From: Nageia nagi
Lineage: Eukaryota > Pinophyta
Length of the DNA: 64,000 nt
Direction of reading: 5' to 3'
Assembly: GCA_050084985.1 (NCBI GenBank)
Contig: JBITNC010000001.1
Span: 49,352,001-49,416,000 of the forward strand
In this document: one piece after another, positions 1 through 10,864 of the stretch
Numbering within the stretch: position 1 is the stretch's first letter
Layout: every line of letters begins with the position of its first letter
Translations under genes and position numbers: made by a program
The notes under the pieces: model-generated
What the model was told of the DNA's origin: nothing
Databases searched by the model: none
The model's input: the letters and a program-made list of their open reading frames with translations, nothing else

Positions 1-749
1 CAAACATGAGATCCAAATGCCCTCTGGCTATACAAATGATATAGAATGATGATGTATACAATACCAAGCCCTAAGGGGCAATGGTTGGCCTCCAAGGAGC
101 CAACTAGAGTACAATGATGACTATCCTCAAATACTGGCAGTATCACAGAACCATGGGACATAAATGCTCCCTCAAAACTCAAATCCTCTCCACTAAAGGA
201 GCCTTGCTTTGATCTTGGAAATCCAATTGAATGGTAGAAGCAAATCCTCATAATGCCATCGGATGGGCAAAGGTGCTACAACAATGCCGTAGATAGACAG
301 AATCCCTCATTCTAAATGCCCTCTAGACGTTGCACCTAGGAAAGGTTGCTTAGCATTGCTAAGACTTGATGTTCGATGGATTGTAGAAGTAATAATCAGT
401 AGTCATCCAGTAATGAAGCTCCAGTGTCTATTTATACATTATCTTCTGTCCGGATCTCACCTAGGAGTCAACCTAGGCCCATCTAATCCAACGTTGGGCT
501 TTTGGGGGGCTCAACTTACCTAACGTGGGTGCCTAAAGGTTAGACATGCCACGTGGGGGGCCTATGATCATTAAGTGCCTAATCTAATACTTAGGAGGGA
601 GACGTCCCTCTTGGGGCTCACAGTGGGGTCCATTGACCCATTAATTCTCCTATCCTAAGTTACAACAATACAAATACAAGTACATGAATAAAGTATTAGT
701 ACAAAAGTGACCAATTTGGTCCCACTAAATGAACAAGTGGGACATCACA
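1..749 (-). repeat. LTR, TGTGAYGTCCC family, copy 1 (cut by window edge)
   Basis: Read on the minus strand it begins TGTGATGTCCC at 749. A TATA-like box (TATAAATAG, minus) lies at 428-436. The same sequence, including the block just upstream of the TATA position, recurs at about 27,590-27,819 and 37,612-38,092. No polypurine tract adjoins 749, so this is a 5' or solo LTR rather than a 3' LTR. The other end is outside the window. Confidence 0.6.
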
Positions 750-1449
750 ATCATCTACGAGCATTTGGAGTAAGTCAACAAACCTAATATTCCACACTTG
801 CTAAAGCGTGAAGGTAAGTAGTCTTGAGCCATATTAAGTTTAATGTTCAAAGTCTTTTGATTAAGATAGCACCCTTTCCAGCACAAGTCTTTGATCTTGT
901 CTTCCTCCACACTTGCACCAAGGCACTCCATGTGCATGCCTCCTAGGCACCAATCCACCACAAGACGAGTGTGTCTTCCTCCACACCTACGCCAAGCCTA
1001 CCTTTCCTTATGCGTATCATTCCCAAGCACAAGTCCACCCCAAGACACAGAGCTTTTCTCCCCAAAGCATGAATCAGCCCCATAATGGTTAAACACACAC
1101 CTCCCTAATGCAAATTCACCATGAGACAACAAGTTTATCGCCCTTCACACTTGCGCCAAGGCTCCCTTCCCTCCTGCACATGCTTCCTGGGCACAAACTT
1201 CCTCTTAGGCACGGAGTTAGAGCCTCTAAGAACTTGCAAAGTCCTTCCTTGTTGTCTACGTGCCACGAGTCATGAAGCCCATCCCTAGCACAAGATCCCA
1301 TTGAATTGGCTAAATCCGAAAAAGATCCATTGCCTAAAGCTCATGTCAAGAGTGGCCTCACAAACATTAGGGATACAAATTGGCAAACACAAATTCTATC
1401 AAGATGTTGGAGAAGATAGTCCAAATTTCAAATGAGAGCTTATCCACTA
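750..1449. other. No gene; degenerate short repeats
   Basis: Short open frames occur on both strands but none resembles a protein I know. The stretch holds irregular repeats built on a block like CTTCCTCCACACTTGC followed by CACCAAGGC, near 901, 973 and 1,140, each followed by a GCACAAG or GGCACCA block. It is probably spacer between transposon remnants. Confidence 0.4.
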
Positions 1450-3028
1450 ACTTAAACTATCACTCCGAATTAGTCAAAGCAGCAGTTGTGCCATTTGTAG
1501 TCCTGTTTCCAAAGTTGTGTTACAAGGTAGCTTAGCAATGTGATGTGAGAGCAAGAACCCTCCGTGATAGTAATGATGACATCATTATGAGGTTCACTTC
1601 TAAAGGTGTAGAGGATGCATTTGGATGGGAAGGAGACAATATAGAATGCATGGAGGAAGACTCCATAGTCTTCTATGGGTTGTTGAAAGGACAAGGCAAC
1701 ATGATCTAAGAATGGCTTCATCCAGATGTAAGGGAACTCAAAGGGAATGCCTTGTTGAATGCTAAGAGAATAGATTTCCATCCTACAGTATCCAAACTGA
1801 TCTTTTTGTTATCAAGAGTATTAGGCAAAGAAGATGATTTCAAGTTTAGAAAAAACAAATTCACTTTTAGATATTTGATTGGGTGAGGAAAGAAAATAAG
1901 GTGGGGACTAACAATTGACGAAGCTTTGAAGAACCAAATATCGTCGATTGAGACAAATCAGAAGTTCTATATGAACTCATGCCTGGTATACTTGCTCTTA
2001 GCCAAAAAGAATAGGGTCACAACACATGGTGAGGTGAATTTGATAGGCAAGGAGGGGACACCGATATGGAGATGCTATCCAAAGTGGTGGATTGGGAGTA
2101 GTATTCCCATTACTACTTGAAGACAAACGTTTGGGAATATAAGATACTCAAAGAGATCAAAGGAGAAGTGCAAGTAAAAAGGATTTCCAACGTAGCCATA
2201 GATGCTCTCAAAGGCCATGCTGAGTTTTACCTACAAAACTCAAGCTACAAATACATTAGGGTGTATGTATCCCATGTAGCTCTACACATGTTGCCTAAGT
2301 ACGTTAGCAACAGAATAACTTTGTTGGATTTTTGTTATCAATTGTCATATTTGCACGACAAAGCGTGGAAAAAAAAGGCTGCCACAATAACCTTGCCCAT
2401 CATTGTTGGGGCAGTATACTTGTTCTTTGTGGGTTGATGTTGATACCATCAAAACTAAGCTATCTTTGTACGGATTCAAAAAGCTCCCCGTAGTTGAGAA
2501 CTATGACCCAAAATGGAAAATTGCAACATTCATGGATAAGAATAAAAGGTATCTGTACATACACAAATCTCTGGAATATCAAAACAACAGATGGAAGACA
2601 ACACAAACCGTTCAAATGCAAGTTGAAGACACCCAGGAATGAAATAGAGTTGCTCAATATCAACTCAAAGGGTTAAGTAGGAAAGGAATCGTCAGATAAA
2701 TAACTTCAACGCCAAGCCCACAAGGTGAAAAAACCCCGAGGGGAATGATGAGTATGTCAAAGAACAAGATGACCTTGAGGAAGACTTGGTTAGAGGAATT
2801 CATGAAGACGTGGCGGAAGGAGATACTAAAATGGAAGATGAATCGATACATGAAGTTCCTCCACTAGTTAAAGAAGCCTCAAAGCCCATGCCCTCTAGAT
2901 CATCTTCACATAGAGTCACCAAAAGGGCACCTACGCTTCAATCTAGAGCTGGTTCACCACATCAAAAGAGGCCTCCAAGCATACTAAGGCAAGCATCCGT
3001 CCCTAGAGAAGATGGTGTAAATGAAAAG
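1450..3028 (+). pseudogene. ORF X copy A: decayed copy of an unrecognised repeat-encoded protein
   Basis: Translation in shifting frames parallels the copy at 42,922-46,243 over much of its length. Shared blocks include a leucine-rich stretch near 1,740-1,860, a FYMNSCLVYLLLAKKN segment at about 1,960-2,010 (FYMSSYLVFLFLHGKN in the other copy), an EIKGE-to-GHAEFYL segment at 2,150-2,230 and a QLSYLHDKAWKKKAAT segment at about 2,338-2,386. A basic, Ser/Pro-rich tail is encoded at 2,790-3,010. Several in-frame stops and frameshifts break it. It ends sharply at about 3,029, where copia RNase H sequence begins, so one element is joined to another there. I do not recognise the family and assign no function. 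Confidence 0.55.
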
Positions 3029-3420
3029 GAAGTATTCCAAGTTGCCCTCGTTTGTTCTATCAGAGTACTCAAATTCTAACTATGGGAGATATAGAGATGA
3101 TAAGAAATCAACCTCTGCTTATGTGTTCAACATTGGTTCAGGTTCTATCTTTTGGGCTTCCAAGAAGCAGCCTACTACTGCTTTCTTCACCACAAAGGCT
3201 AAATATCGAGTCATGTTAGTCGTAGCCCAGGAAGCCATTTGGTTGAGGCATCTTCTGAAAGAAATTGGGTATGAGCAAACTCACCCATATCAGATTTCTT
3301 TAGATAATCAATCATGTTTTCCATCAGAGAACTAATCATTTTGAAATCCAAGCACATTTTATCAAAAAAAAAAGGTTCTGGATGGTGTCCTACAATTGCA
3401 ATATTGTCCATCAGTCTTAA
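3029..3420 (+). pseudogene. Ty1/copia RNase H C-terminal fragment
   Basis: The frame encodes a copia RNase H tail: KYSKLPSFVLSEYSNSNYG, a STSAYVFNIGSGSIFWASKK block, a degenerate TTKAKYR catalytic motif and AIWLRHLLKEIGYEQ. It is close in sequence to the RNase H of the minus-strand copia at 10,865-11,527. Only the 3' end of pol remains. The reading frame is lost after about 3,330, although homology continues a little further. It belongs with the 3' UTR and LTR that follow. Confidence 0.8.
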
Positions 3421-4244
3421 AATCTATTGATTTATTTACCAAGCCCCTTCTTGAAGCTCAATTCTGCAAGCTTAGGGAATCTATTGGCTTGGTGAAGTTG
3501 CCCTCAAGGGGGAGTGAAGGTTGAATTCTTGTTGAATTCATGTCTGTGATGACAACATCCCTAAGAGGACTTTTTGGTTGTATAGTGTTGATCTTTTTGT
3601 ATGCCTTCGTGGTTAGTTCGCTCCGTGTGAGGAACTAGTTGTATATTTTGGAGCAGATGATGGCTTCTACTAGCACTGTTTCAGTTATCCATATGTGAGA
3701 AATCAATATATGTTTTTTAGCACTATTTAGTTATCCATATGTGAGGAACTCATATGTGCTTATGCTCTATTTTTTTATTTTGATCAACATATTTTTTATA
3801 TAGTGACTATGAGTATTGGCTTGACATCTTTGTGATGACTTATAGTGCACCATTGATCAATTTATAAAAGACATTATTTGATTCATCTATCTTATGTTGA
3901 TATGAATACTTATATGATGCATCTGACTGATCTTGTTTATGAGCCGCTTGTAGCTTGCAAGTTTCTTCTTGAGAGTGCAAGTTACCTCCTTCGAGTGGGT
4001 AAGCTCATGGAGGCTCATCATGTCAACTTGTTGTTGAATGATTATTTTGTACAATGAAACCAATTGGGGTTAATGATTGTATTGTAAACCATTTTTCAAT
4101 TGATAAAGTAGTGAGCCTCAATCTAAGATCTTGCTTATTTCTCAAATATGTAAATGTTCTCATCTCTGATTGTATCTCTATGGAGGAGAACTCTCTCTTT
4201 CTTCTCTCCTCTTCGCTCTACCCCAATATTTCATTAAAGGGAAG
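3421..4244 (+). other. 3' UTR of the plus-strand copia remnant, ending in a polypurine tract
   Basis: No coding sequence is seen. Repeated blocks (ATCCATATGTGAGRAA) match the 3' UTR of the minus-strand copia at 10,520-10,640. The distance from RNase H to LTR (about 0.8 kb) is the same in both elements. A purine run ending AAAGGGAAG at 4,236-4,244 directly abuts the LTR start, as expected for the plus-strand primer. Confidence 0.6.
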
Positions 4245-4747
4245 TGTTGAAATATATAATGCATTATTGTAAGGTCTCTTCATGTAATTCATTTAATACT
4301 TAAGGGTATCCCTAGATACCTTTTAAGTATTTGTGAATAAAATACTGTAACTTTTCTTACACTCCATCTCATGAGCATGCCCCTTGCGTAAAAAGGTGAT
4401 GCATGTCATGACATTGTACAATGGTTAAAAGAGTGATCCAAGAAAGGATTTTGGCTTATAAATAGAGGGCTATCTCCTTAAGATCACTCACTTAAGTTTG
4501 TAGCAAAGCTATGCTCTTGTCTAGGTTGTAGAAGAAGTGAGAAAGTGAGTTGTTGTAAGAGAGTGTTCTTTGAAAATAAGATCTTAGATTAGTGGATGTA
4601 CTCCGTGGTTGGAGGAGCTACTTTATATTGGTGTTATCTTATATGAATGCTACTTTGAGTTTGTGTTTTTAATGCTTAAGGAATTGAGAGAGCTTTCATG
4701 TGATCTTGAGCAAATAGGGATTTAGTCATTTAGACTTATTTCCTTCA
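4245..4747 (+). repeat. 3' LTR of plus-strand copia remnant
   Basis: Begins TGTTGAAATATATAATGC and ends CCTTCA, 503 bp, against 499 bp for the LTRs at 9,536 and 16,666, with which it shares scattered blocks throughout. A TATA box (TATAAATAG) lies at 4,457-4,465. The 5' part of this element is missing from the window. Confidence 0.75.
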
Positions 4748-4978
4748 GACTTGTCTTGATGTCTCTTACGAGTCCCTTTAGGGGAGGGAGCTCGGAAGAA
4801 AGATGTGATACGTTAGATCTCAATCGGTTGTTGAGCATGAAGTAGAAGGTGCCTCCAAAGACTTGTGCATTTGATCTCAAGCACTATGGAGTGTTCGTGC
4901 ATCAATTCTAGTGCCATCCAAAACAGAAACATCAATAGAAACATCTTCAAAACCATCATTTTCATAATCATCATTTGT
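4748..4978. other. No gene recognised
   Basis: AT-rich sequence between the copia LTR and the solo LTR at 4,979. On the minus strand a short acidic open stretch crosses the solo-LTR insertion point, but I cannot tie it to a known protein. Confidence 0.3.
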
Positions 4979-5788
4979 TGTAATGTCCCCTTTTGAAGAC
5001 CTTGTGGACCCCACTCATTCTAACTTATTAAAATGTCAAATCAGCATAGTCAAAGTGGGGTGCACCTTTTAGTAGCATTAATAGTGATTTTTGTATTAAA
5101 AATAAATAAAGTGGCGTAAGGTGTGGAGCCACTTAATGAGTGATTAGAAGCCTCCTAAGTGGATGGCTAGATATATAAACTAGGAGTGCTCCATTTGGGG
5201 CATTATTGTTTGATTTTGATATTGTGAAATTGAGAATGAAGGGTTGATCCCTTACCTTTTGCAGACTAGGCTCACCCCGAAATCTTCAGAAGAAGTCAAC
5301 CTTGTAGACAAGGGTTGATCCCTTTCTCTTGGTTGAAGATTCAAGGGCTGATCCCTTAGATCATTGTGAGAGTGGATCCATACAGGGTTTACCACTTGGG
5401 CATCATTGTTGCATATTTCAGATTTCAGATCTTAGTTTAGAAGGTTTGTGTGGAGCTTTTTGGTGTGTTTCAGATTAGATCTGCCTCCTAGAGGAGAACG
5501 TCCAGCCTTGTTGATTTATATTTGCAGATTTGAGGTTTAGTTTGGATGTTTTGAAAGCTGATCTAAGTACTGCCACTTTCAAATAATTTCATCAAAATTT
5601 ATGTGGCTAGATCAAGCCTTTTGAGGTTTTTTGTGTAATTTTCTGAGTTTTTTTCAGACCTGAATTATTTTAATAAATCTGAATGTTGATATATGATTTA
5701 GGGCTCAACATTGAATAGATCTAGTTAATTTGAGCATATCTGAATTTTATTGGCGAAATTACTAATATTTATTATTAGGGCTCTTACA
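4979..5788 (+). repeat. Solo LTR (TGTAATGTCCCC family)
   Basis: Begins TGTAATGTCCCC and ends CTCTTACA, 810 bp. It is flanked by TTTGT (4,974-4,978) and TTTGC (5,789-5,793), a 5-bp target duplication with one mismatch. A TATA-like box (TATATAAA) is at 5,172-5,179. No primer site or polypurine tract adjoins it. The LTR at 46,244-47,097 is a diverged relative of similar length (854 bp). Confidence 0.65.
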
Positions 5789-6126
5789 TTTGCATAATAA
5801 TCTTCAAAATCATATATCCATCATCCTATTGTAGTTAAGGTTCAACCTCGAAGATCACAAGCTGCCCACTAGCAGGCTCCCAACATTTTATCTTCCAAAA
5901 AAGTCTTCTTTATATCTCCAATTCTGCATATTGCCATAAATCTATTTGCTTTTGAAGACACGAATAATTGTGCATATTTTAATACATTGTCTTTTTAAGA
6001 CAAGAAATCACTTACCATAACAATAAATTCAAAATTGATGATTGATTAATCCACTAGCTATTGCATTCAAAGAATAAACACGAAAACAAATTACAGGATT
6101 CACTCATAGAAACCATCATAGTAGTA
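5789..6126. other. No gene assigned; probably host intron or intergenic
   Basis: AT-rich. The minus strand has one stretch of about 40 open codons near 5,880-6,000, but it lacks convincing similarity and splice context. I leave it unannotated. Confidence 0.3.
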
Positions 6127-6780
6127 AGACTCGGTGGGAATCGCAAGTTTGAGTCCTGAGTGGGCTCTCACAACTCCAAAACACTCAGACTCGATGAGTC
6201 TCGATGCCTGGACTCACCAAATTCAGTTAAAAATAAACTTAAAAGTGACACCAACACCCACAAGTTTGCTTTGAACATTATTTTGAGGGTTTTATTTTTC
6301 TTTTCATTTAATAAAAATAGCCAGCATGATTTTATGAACTTGTGATTGTTTGATAAAAAATTAAAATTGGCAATAGGGTAACTAGGGTTTCTGTTTTTTT
6401 TTTTTTTTTAATTTAAGAAAAAAACAGCTAGAGTTTATTGTTTTTTTAAAGCTTGTGCTCAGTGCTTGTATTTAAAATTTTAAATTTAAATCTAATTTTT
6501 GTATGTAATTGTTTTTAATTTTATATTTGCAATTGTGTGTATTGTAAATTGTACGATGTTGAGTGAGTAGGCTTCTAGAAGACACTAATATCAGTAATAA
6601 GTAATATACAGTTGAAAAAACTAATGTTTTTAGTGATTTTTTTTCATATTTTCTTTATGGTGAGTTTTTGCCAAGCCTAGCTATGTTTTTTTCTGAGCCC
6701 CAAGGAGACCTAAGTGAGTCCGAGCCCCAAGGGGACCTCAGCAAGTCCGAGCCGAGTCTGACTCTAACAACAATGGAAAC
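6127..6780. repeat. Candidate non-autonomous TIR element with GACTCGG-type ends
   Basis: The left end carries AAGACTCGGTGGG and repeated GACTC/GAGTC blocks (6,127-6,215). The right end carries repeated GAGTCCGAGCC blocks and ends near GAGTCTGACTC (6,690-6,762). The reverse complement of the right end (AGTCAGACTCGG) resembles the left end. The interior is AT-rich and non-coding. I could not define a target duplication, so the class is open. It lies just downstream of the last recognised UBP12-like exon. Confidence 0.35.
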
Positions 6781-6861
6781 CATAGACAATTATTTTTAAA
6801 ATCCATAAAAATATAACATTTATTTCAATACTCAAAAAGATAACACTAAATAGGCATGTAC

Positions 6862-6970
6862 CTCATAAAGCTCAACTTCTTCAGTTGCTCTAAAGCCTGA
6901 AATTTCCTTTAATTTCTCTAGGTCATCCACTGGCCTGCTTGCTAGCTTAACAAATTGTTTTCCAACATAT
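6862..6970 (-). CDS. UBP12-like exon j (last recognised)
   Basis: The acceptor is GGTCAG and the donor is GTACAT. One base completes the Arg codon, then YVGKQFVKLASRPVDDLEKL and EEVELYE follow, corresponding to RYVGRLMVKSSSKPMDIV and EEIELFEE of UBP12. The following exon was not found above 4.7 kb. Confidence 0.75.
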
Positions 6971-7071
6971 CTGACCATACGAACCGGTATGGTTAACAAT
7001 CAACATACTAAATGATATTAACTTGTGAGAAACTAGTAGTGATTCATCTCAAAAAAATTACGATCTCTAAC

Positions 7072-7154
7072 CGGATCTCCTCTTTCTCTGGAATATATAT
7101 CTTTAAGAATAGTAATATATCTTCATCTGGCATTGAAGATGGAATATCTAGAAT
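7072..7154 (-). CDS. UBP12-like exon i
   Basis: The acceptor is GAGCAG and the donor is GTTAGA. It has 27 codons plus two bases (phase 2 exit). PDEDILLFLKIYIPEKEEI parallels SEDILLFFKLYDPENAVL. The split Arg codon (CG|A) is completed correctly by the next exon, which supports both borders. Confidence 0.75.
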
Positions 7155-7602
7155 CTGCTCATCCCAACAAAAGACAACCAGTCTGATAATTATCATTCTG
7201 GACATATTACAATTAAATTGATAAAAGCTAAAATTCTTCTTTTGTTGTCAGGCGAGTATCATAGCATAATAAGAATATTCTGATTTGCATAAAAATACTC
7301 AGTTTTATGAAACTTCGCATGAACTACCATCATAAACTAATCATAATATGCTCTGAAACCAAAAGGTGGAAGCAGAAGAAATCAACAATAATCTTCTCGA
7401 AGGAAAACGAATCCTACTCTATGTTGAGGAATAAATAAAGGAATCTCATTTCCATTTAATTGCACTATGTCACTATTAGATATAATAGTATCGAGTAGCC
7501 TAAATTTCCTTAATTCCTCAATATATATATCAAATTAATTGAACAGATGAATAATATTTCCAAATTCAGGCTTCTTATGAAACAATATGTTTGGTATCAT
7601 AC

Positions 7603-7671
7603 CGGGCATTTTCTCTCTTCCAGAAACAGTCTGAGTTGAGCACCACCAGCATCGTTTAGCAGATCCCCAAC
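7603..7671 (-). CDS. UBP12-like exon h
   Basis: It has 23 codons, phase 0 at both ends, with acceptor TTTGTAG and donor GTATGA. VGDLLNDAGGAQLRLFLEER corresponds to the VGQIREASNKANNAELKLFL region of UBP12. Confidence 0.75.
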
Positions 7672-7766
7672 CTACAAATATCGTTTAAGATTCAAATGTT
7701 TTAGTCAGGAAGGTTGTTTTAGGAGTGGCTTGATTAGCAAGATTCTTATTGCAAAGGTATCCTCAC

Positions 7767-7889
7767 AGATTGCAATTCCTCCTCCTGGGTTAATGGTTTA
7801 TCAGGACGGCATGTGTAATTTATCCTTATATTCCAAACCCAGAATTTCTGACAATTTGTAGCAATGCCAAATTTCATAGCAAAACGATT
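7767..7889 (-). CDS. UBP12-like exon g
   Basis: It has 41 codons, phase 0 at both ends, with acceptor TTGCAG and donor GTGAGG. The QKFWVWNIRINYTCRPDKPL block then TQEEELQS matches the QRFWIWAKRQNHTYRPNRPL block of UBP12/13 in the same order. Confidence 0.8.
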
Positions 7890-8017
7890 CTGCAATTAAT
7901 GACTCAAAAAGGTGTCAAAAGCATTTTAAAATATTTGAGAGTTCATGCTGTAAATTGAAACTCAAATATACATGTTTATATATCAACTTATGCATATACA
8001 TATATCACAGAGTTCAC

Positions 8018-8164
8018 CTTGATTTCTGAGAGAGGGGTATGCTTTTGGACGGGAATGCTCTCAACTTTGCGAAAATCAACAAGGTCAAAATATACATTCT
8101 TTCCGATATTTGTTTGCAGATTATTTTCATTAACCACCTGAGCCATCAGTACTGTAAATTCAGA
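8018..8164 (-). CDS. UBP12-like exon f (first ubiquitin-like module)
   Basis: It has 49 codons, phase 0 at both ends, with acceptor TTTGCAG and donor GTGAAC. It contains NIGKNVYFDLVDFRKVESI and IPVQKHTPLSEIK, matching QIGKDIYFDLVDHEKVRSF and IQKQTPFQQFK of UBP12. Confidence 0.8.
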
Positions 8165-8262
8165 CTGCAAATGGTAACTACAATGAACAACCAATAATAG
8201 AAAATAAAACTGAATTGCATGACACCCATAACCACAATACATGAAGATACAGAATTAGTAAC

Positions 8263-8319
8263 CTGTATATTTATATATTGTTGAGCTTCATCCACCTCTT
8301 TCAATTGATGATAAATTTC
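8263..8319 (-). CDS. UBP12-like exon e (19-residue repeat exon, diverged copy 3)
   Basis: It has 19 codons, phase 0 on both sides, with acceptor AACAG and donor GTTACT. The peptide EIYHQLKEVDEAQQYINIQ has the same length and pattern as exons c and d. Flanking intron sequence near 8,440-8,640 resembles that beside exon c (9,480-9,535 continuing at 17,165-17,300), which points to an older tandem duplication. Confidence 0.6.
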
Positions 8320-9058
8320 CTGTTATTCCATCAAAATATTGTAAACTATGATACAAAAAAAATAGCAAAATATACCCATTACAAAATAAATAAAATAAAG
8401 AAAACTTGCTGATATAGCTTAGAACTATCTTGCATTGCTTGAAACATGCATGCAATCCAGATCTACCTTTTGTAACTAAAAAAAATCCTCTTTTCTCATA
8501 TACTTTGCTACATTCAAGAATTGAAAGTGCTCTGCACTATCATTGTTTATCTTTTGTGAATGCGATATCACAATATCCAGACCTATGAATATTTTTTGAT
8601 AGATTACAAATTTGTCTTTTGATAAGATTTGCACATACTGGTGTTAACTGAGAAAATAATGTAAGCTGTTGCACTCTGGAAAAAGCTCTGGTAATTCATA
8701 ACTGTATGCCTTCTAAGGTCAAAACAATAATTTTTCAAAAGTTACTGGCATGACACCTCCAACAATGATGAATAGTTATAATTCTAAAGATGTATTGATT
8801 CATGCAACAAAAAGGTTGGTGGTGAACTTCAAATAATCAGATCATATGTTTTCATCTTTGACAAATCCTCATTCCTATATTGTTGATAATACTATTTTAA
8901 CCTGAGCATGTAATCATTAGTAATTACAAATTAATGTATCTGTGTTATTGGAAAAATCACTATAGTAGGTAACTAATTGCCATTAACAACACAATATATT
9001 GTGAGATAACACAAAAAACAAAAAACAATCGTAGATAGAAAAGGTCACTGAAATAAAC

Positions 9059-9115
9059 CTTCATCTGTGTAGGAAGTTGAGTTTCTTCAATCTCTTTCTG
9101 TTGACGATCAATATC
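9059..9115 (-). CDS. UBP12-like exon d (19-residue repeat exon, copy 2)
   Basis: Same length, phase and splice sites as exon c; only the first residue differs (D for E). It lies exactly 246 bp from exon c within a tandemly duplicated block that includes intron sequence. Confidence 0.65.
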
Positions 9116-9304
9116 CTGTTCTTCCAACAAAATATGGATACAACTAAATCAAATTGATATAGAAAAATATACACATGATAGAAGAATAAAATACAGAAAA
9201 TGTGATCTTATGGGATAAAATTTTCTTTGTGAATTCAAGCATCAAACATGCAGCTAATATGAGTTGATACCACCATCTGTGTAGAAAAGGTCACTGAAAT
9301 AAAC

Positions 9305-9361
9305 CTTCATCTGTGTAGGAAGTTGAGTTTCTTCAATCTCTTTCTGTTGACGATCAATTTC
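9305..9361 (-). CDS. UBP12-like exon c (19-residue repeat exon, copy 1)
   Basis: It has 19 codons, phase 0 on both sides, between an AACAG acceptor and a GTTTAT donor. The peptide is EIDRQQKEIEETQLPTQMK, strongly charged and probably helical, at the place of the linker between catalytic and ubiquitin-like domains. It is nearly identical to exon d. Confidence 0.65.
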
Positions 9362-9535
9362 CTGTTCTTCCATCAAAATATGGATACAACTAAATCAAAT
9401 TGATATAGAAAATATACACATGATAGAAGAATAAAATACAGAAAATGTGATCCTATGTGATCAAATTTTCTTTGTGAATTCAAGCATCAAACATGCAGCT
9501 AATATGAGTTGATGCTACCATTTGTAAGTTGTAAT

Positions 9536-10034
9536 TGAAGGATTGAACTATAACATAAACAACCCTATACTACCAAGATCTTATGAAAGCACACAATTCA
9601 CATCTAAAAAACTCTAAGAAGACAATCTCACAAAGATAACACAAGATATAAGTGGTTCCTCCAATTAGGAGTACATCCACTAACTAGATCTTACTTTTTC
9701 ACAAATATGAACTCTTACAATCCTCCTATTATCATCTCTTAAACACTATCCTCTAGCATAACTTTACTCCACATATTGGTGTGTAATCACAAAGAGGGAG
9801 CCTTCTATTTATAAACTAAAATCCTTTTTTGGATCACCCTTTTACCCAATGTACAAAGGCATGAATACAACATCCTTTTACCCAAGGGGCATGCTCATGA
9901 CATGAAGTGTAGGACAAGTTACATTATCATATTCACTTAAATACTTAAGGTATCTAATGATACCTTTAAGTATTAGTGAATTTACAAACATGATTAATAC
10001 AAACATTTACAATAATACATTATACATTCCAACA
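9536..10034 (-). repeat. 3' LTR of minus-strand copia
   Basis: On the minus strand it starts TGTTGGAATGTATAATG at 10,034 and ends at 9,536. The TATA box (TATAAATAG, minus) is at 9,805-9,813. It pairs with 16,666-17,164. Confidence 0.85.
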
Positions 10035-10043
10035 CTCCCCTTT
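10035..10043 (-). other. Polypurine tract of minus-strand copia
   Basis: AAAGGGGAG on the minus strand directly abuts the 3' LTR. Confidence 0.8.
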
Positions 10044-10864
10044 AATGCAATGTTGGGATAAAGCAAATAAGAGAAAAAAAGAGAAAGAGTAAAAGAGTTT
10101 TCTTCCAAATAGATACAATCGAAGATGAGAACTTTTTACATATTTGTGAAGTAAGAAAGGTCTAGTTTGAGACTCACTACTTTACCATTTTAGCAAATGG
10201 TTTACAATACAATCATTAACCACAATCGGTTTCAATGTACATAAAATAGTAATCCAACTAGAAGTCATAATGAGTCTCCATGAGCCTGGATACCCGAAGT
10301 AAGTAACCTACAATCTCAAAGGAACTTGAAAGTCATAAGCAACTCAAATAAGAAGATCCGTTAGATGCAACATATTCATATCAACAAGGATAGATGAATC
10401 ACACAAATGCCATCATGAACTGATCAATGGTGCATTATAAGTCATCATGAAGATGCCAAGCCAAAACTCAGTCACCTGCTGTATATAAAATGTGTTGATT
10501 ATCATAAAATAGAGCAAAACAAATGCACATACAAGTTCCTCACATATGAATAATTGAATAATGCTAAAAGACATACGAGTTCCTCACATATGGATAACTG
10601 AACAGTGCAAGATTGGTCAATCTTTTGCTTTAAAAATTTGTACAAGTTCCTCATGCACAGCGAACTTACTACGAAGATGTACAAAAAAATCAACACTATA
10701 CAACATAAAATCCTCCTAGGTGTAAAGTTATCATCACAAACATGAATTCAGTACAAAAATTCAAATTTCACTCCCTCTTGAGTGCAAATTCACCAACCTG
10801 ATAACATCCCTAAGCTTACAAAACTGAGCTTCAGGAAGGGGCTTGATGAACAAATCAGCAGAGT
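10044..10864 (-). other. 3' UTR of minus-strand copia
   Basis: About 0.8 kb between RNase H and the polypurine tract. It shares blocks with 3,421-4,231. No gene is seen. Confidence 0.5.

Larger units (their letters stand above)
9037..9528. repeat. Two tandem 246-bp units carrying exons d and c
   Basis: The units 9,037-9,282 and 9,283-9,528 are almost identical, including intron sequence on both sides of the 57-bp exon. The copia insertion at 9,536 lies just beyond the second unit. Confidence 0.8.

Noticed and set aside
5880-6000. About 40 open minus-strand codons near the expected next UBP12 exon
   Set aside because: Similarity to the expected UBP12 segment is weak and no acceptor-donor pair fits the phase of exon j.
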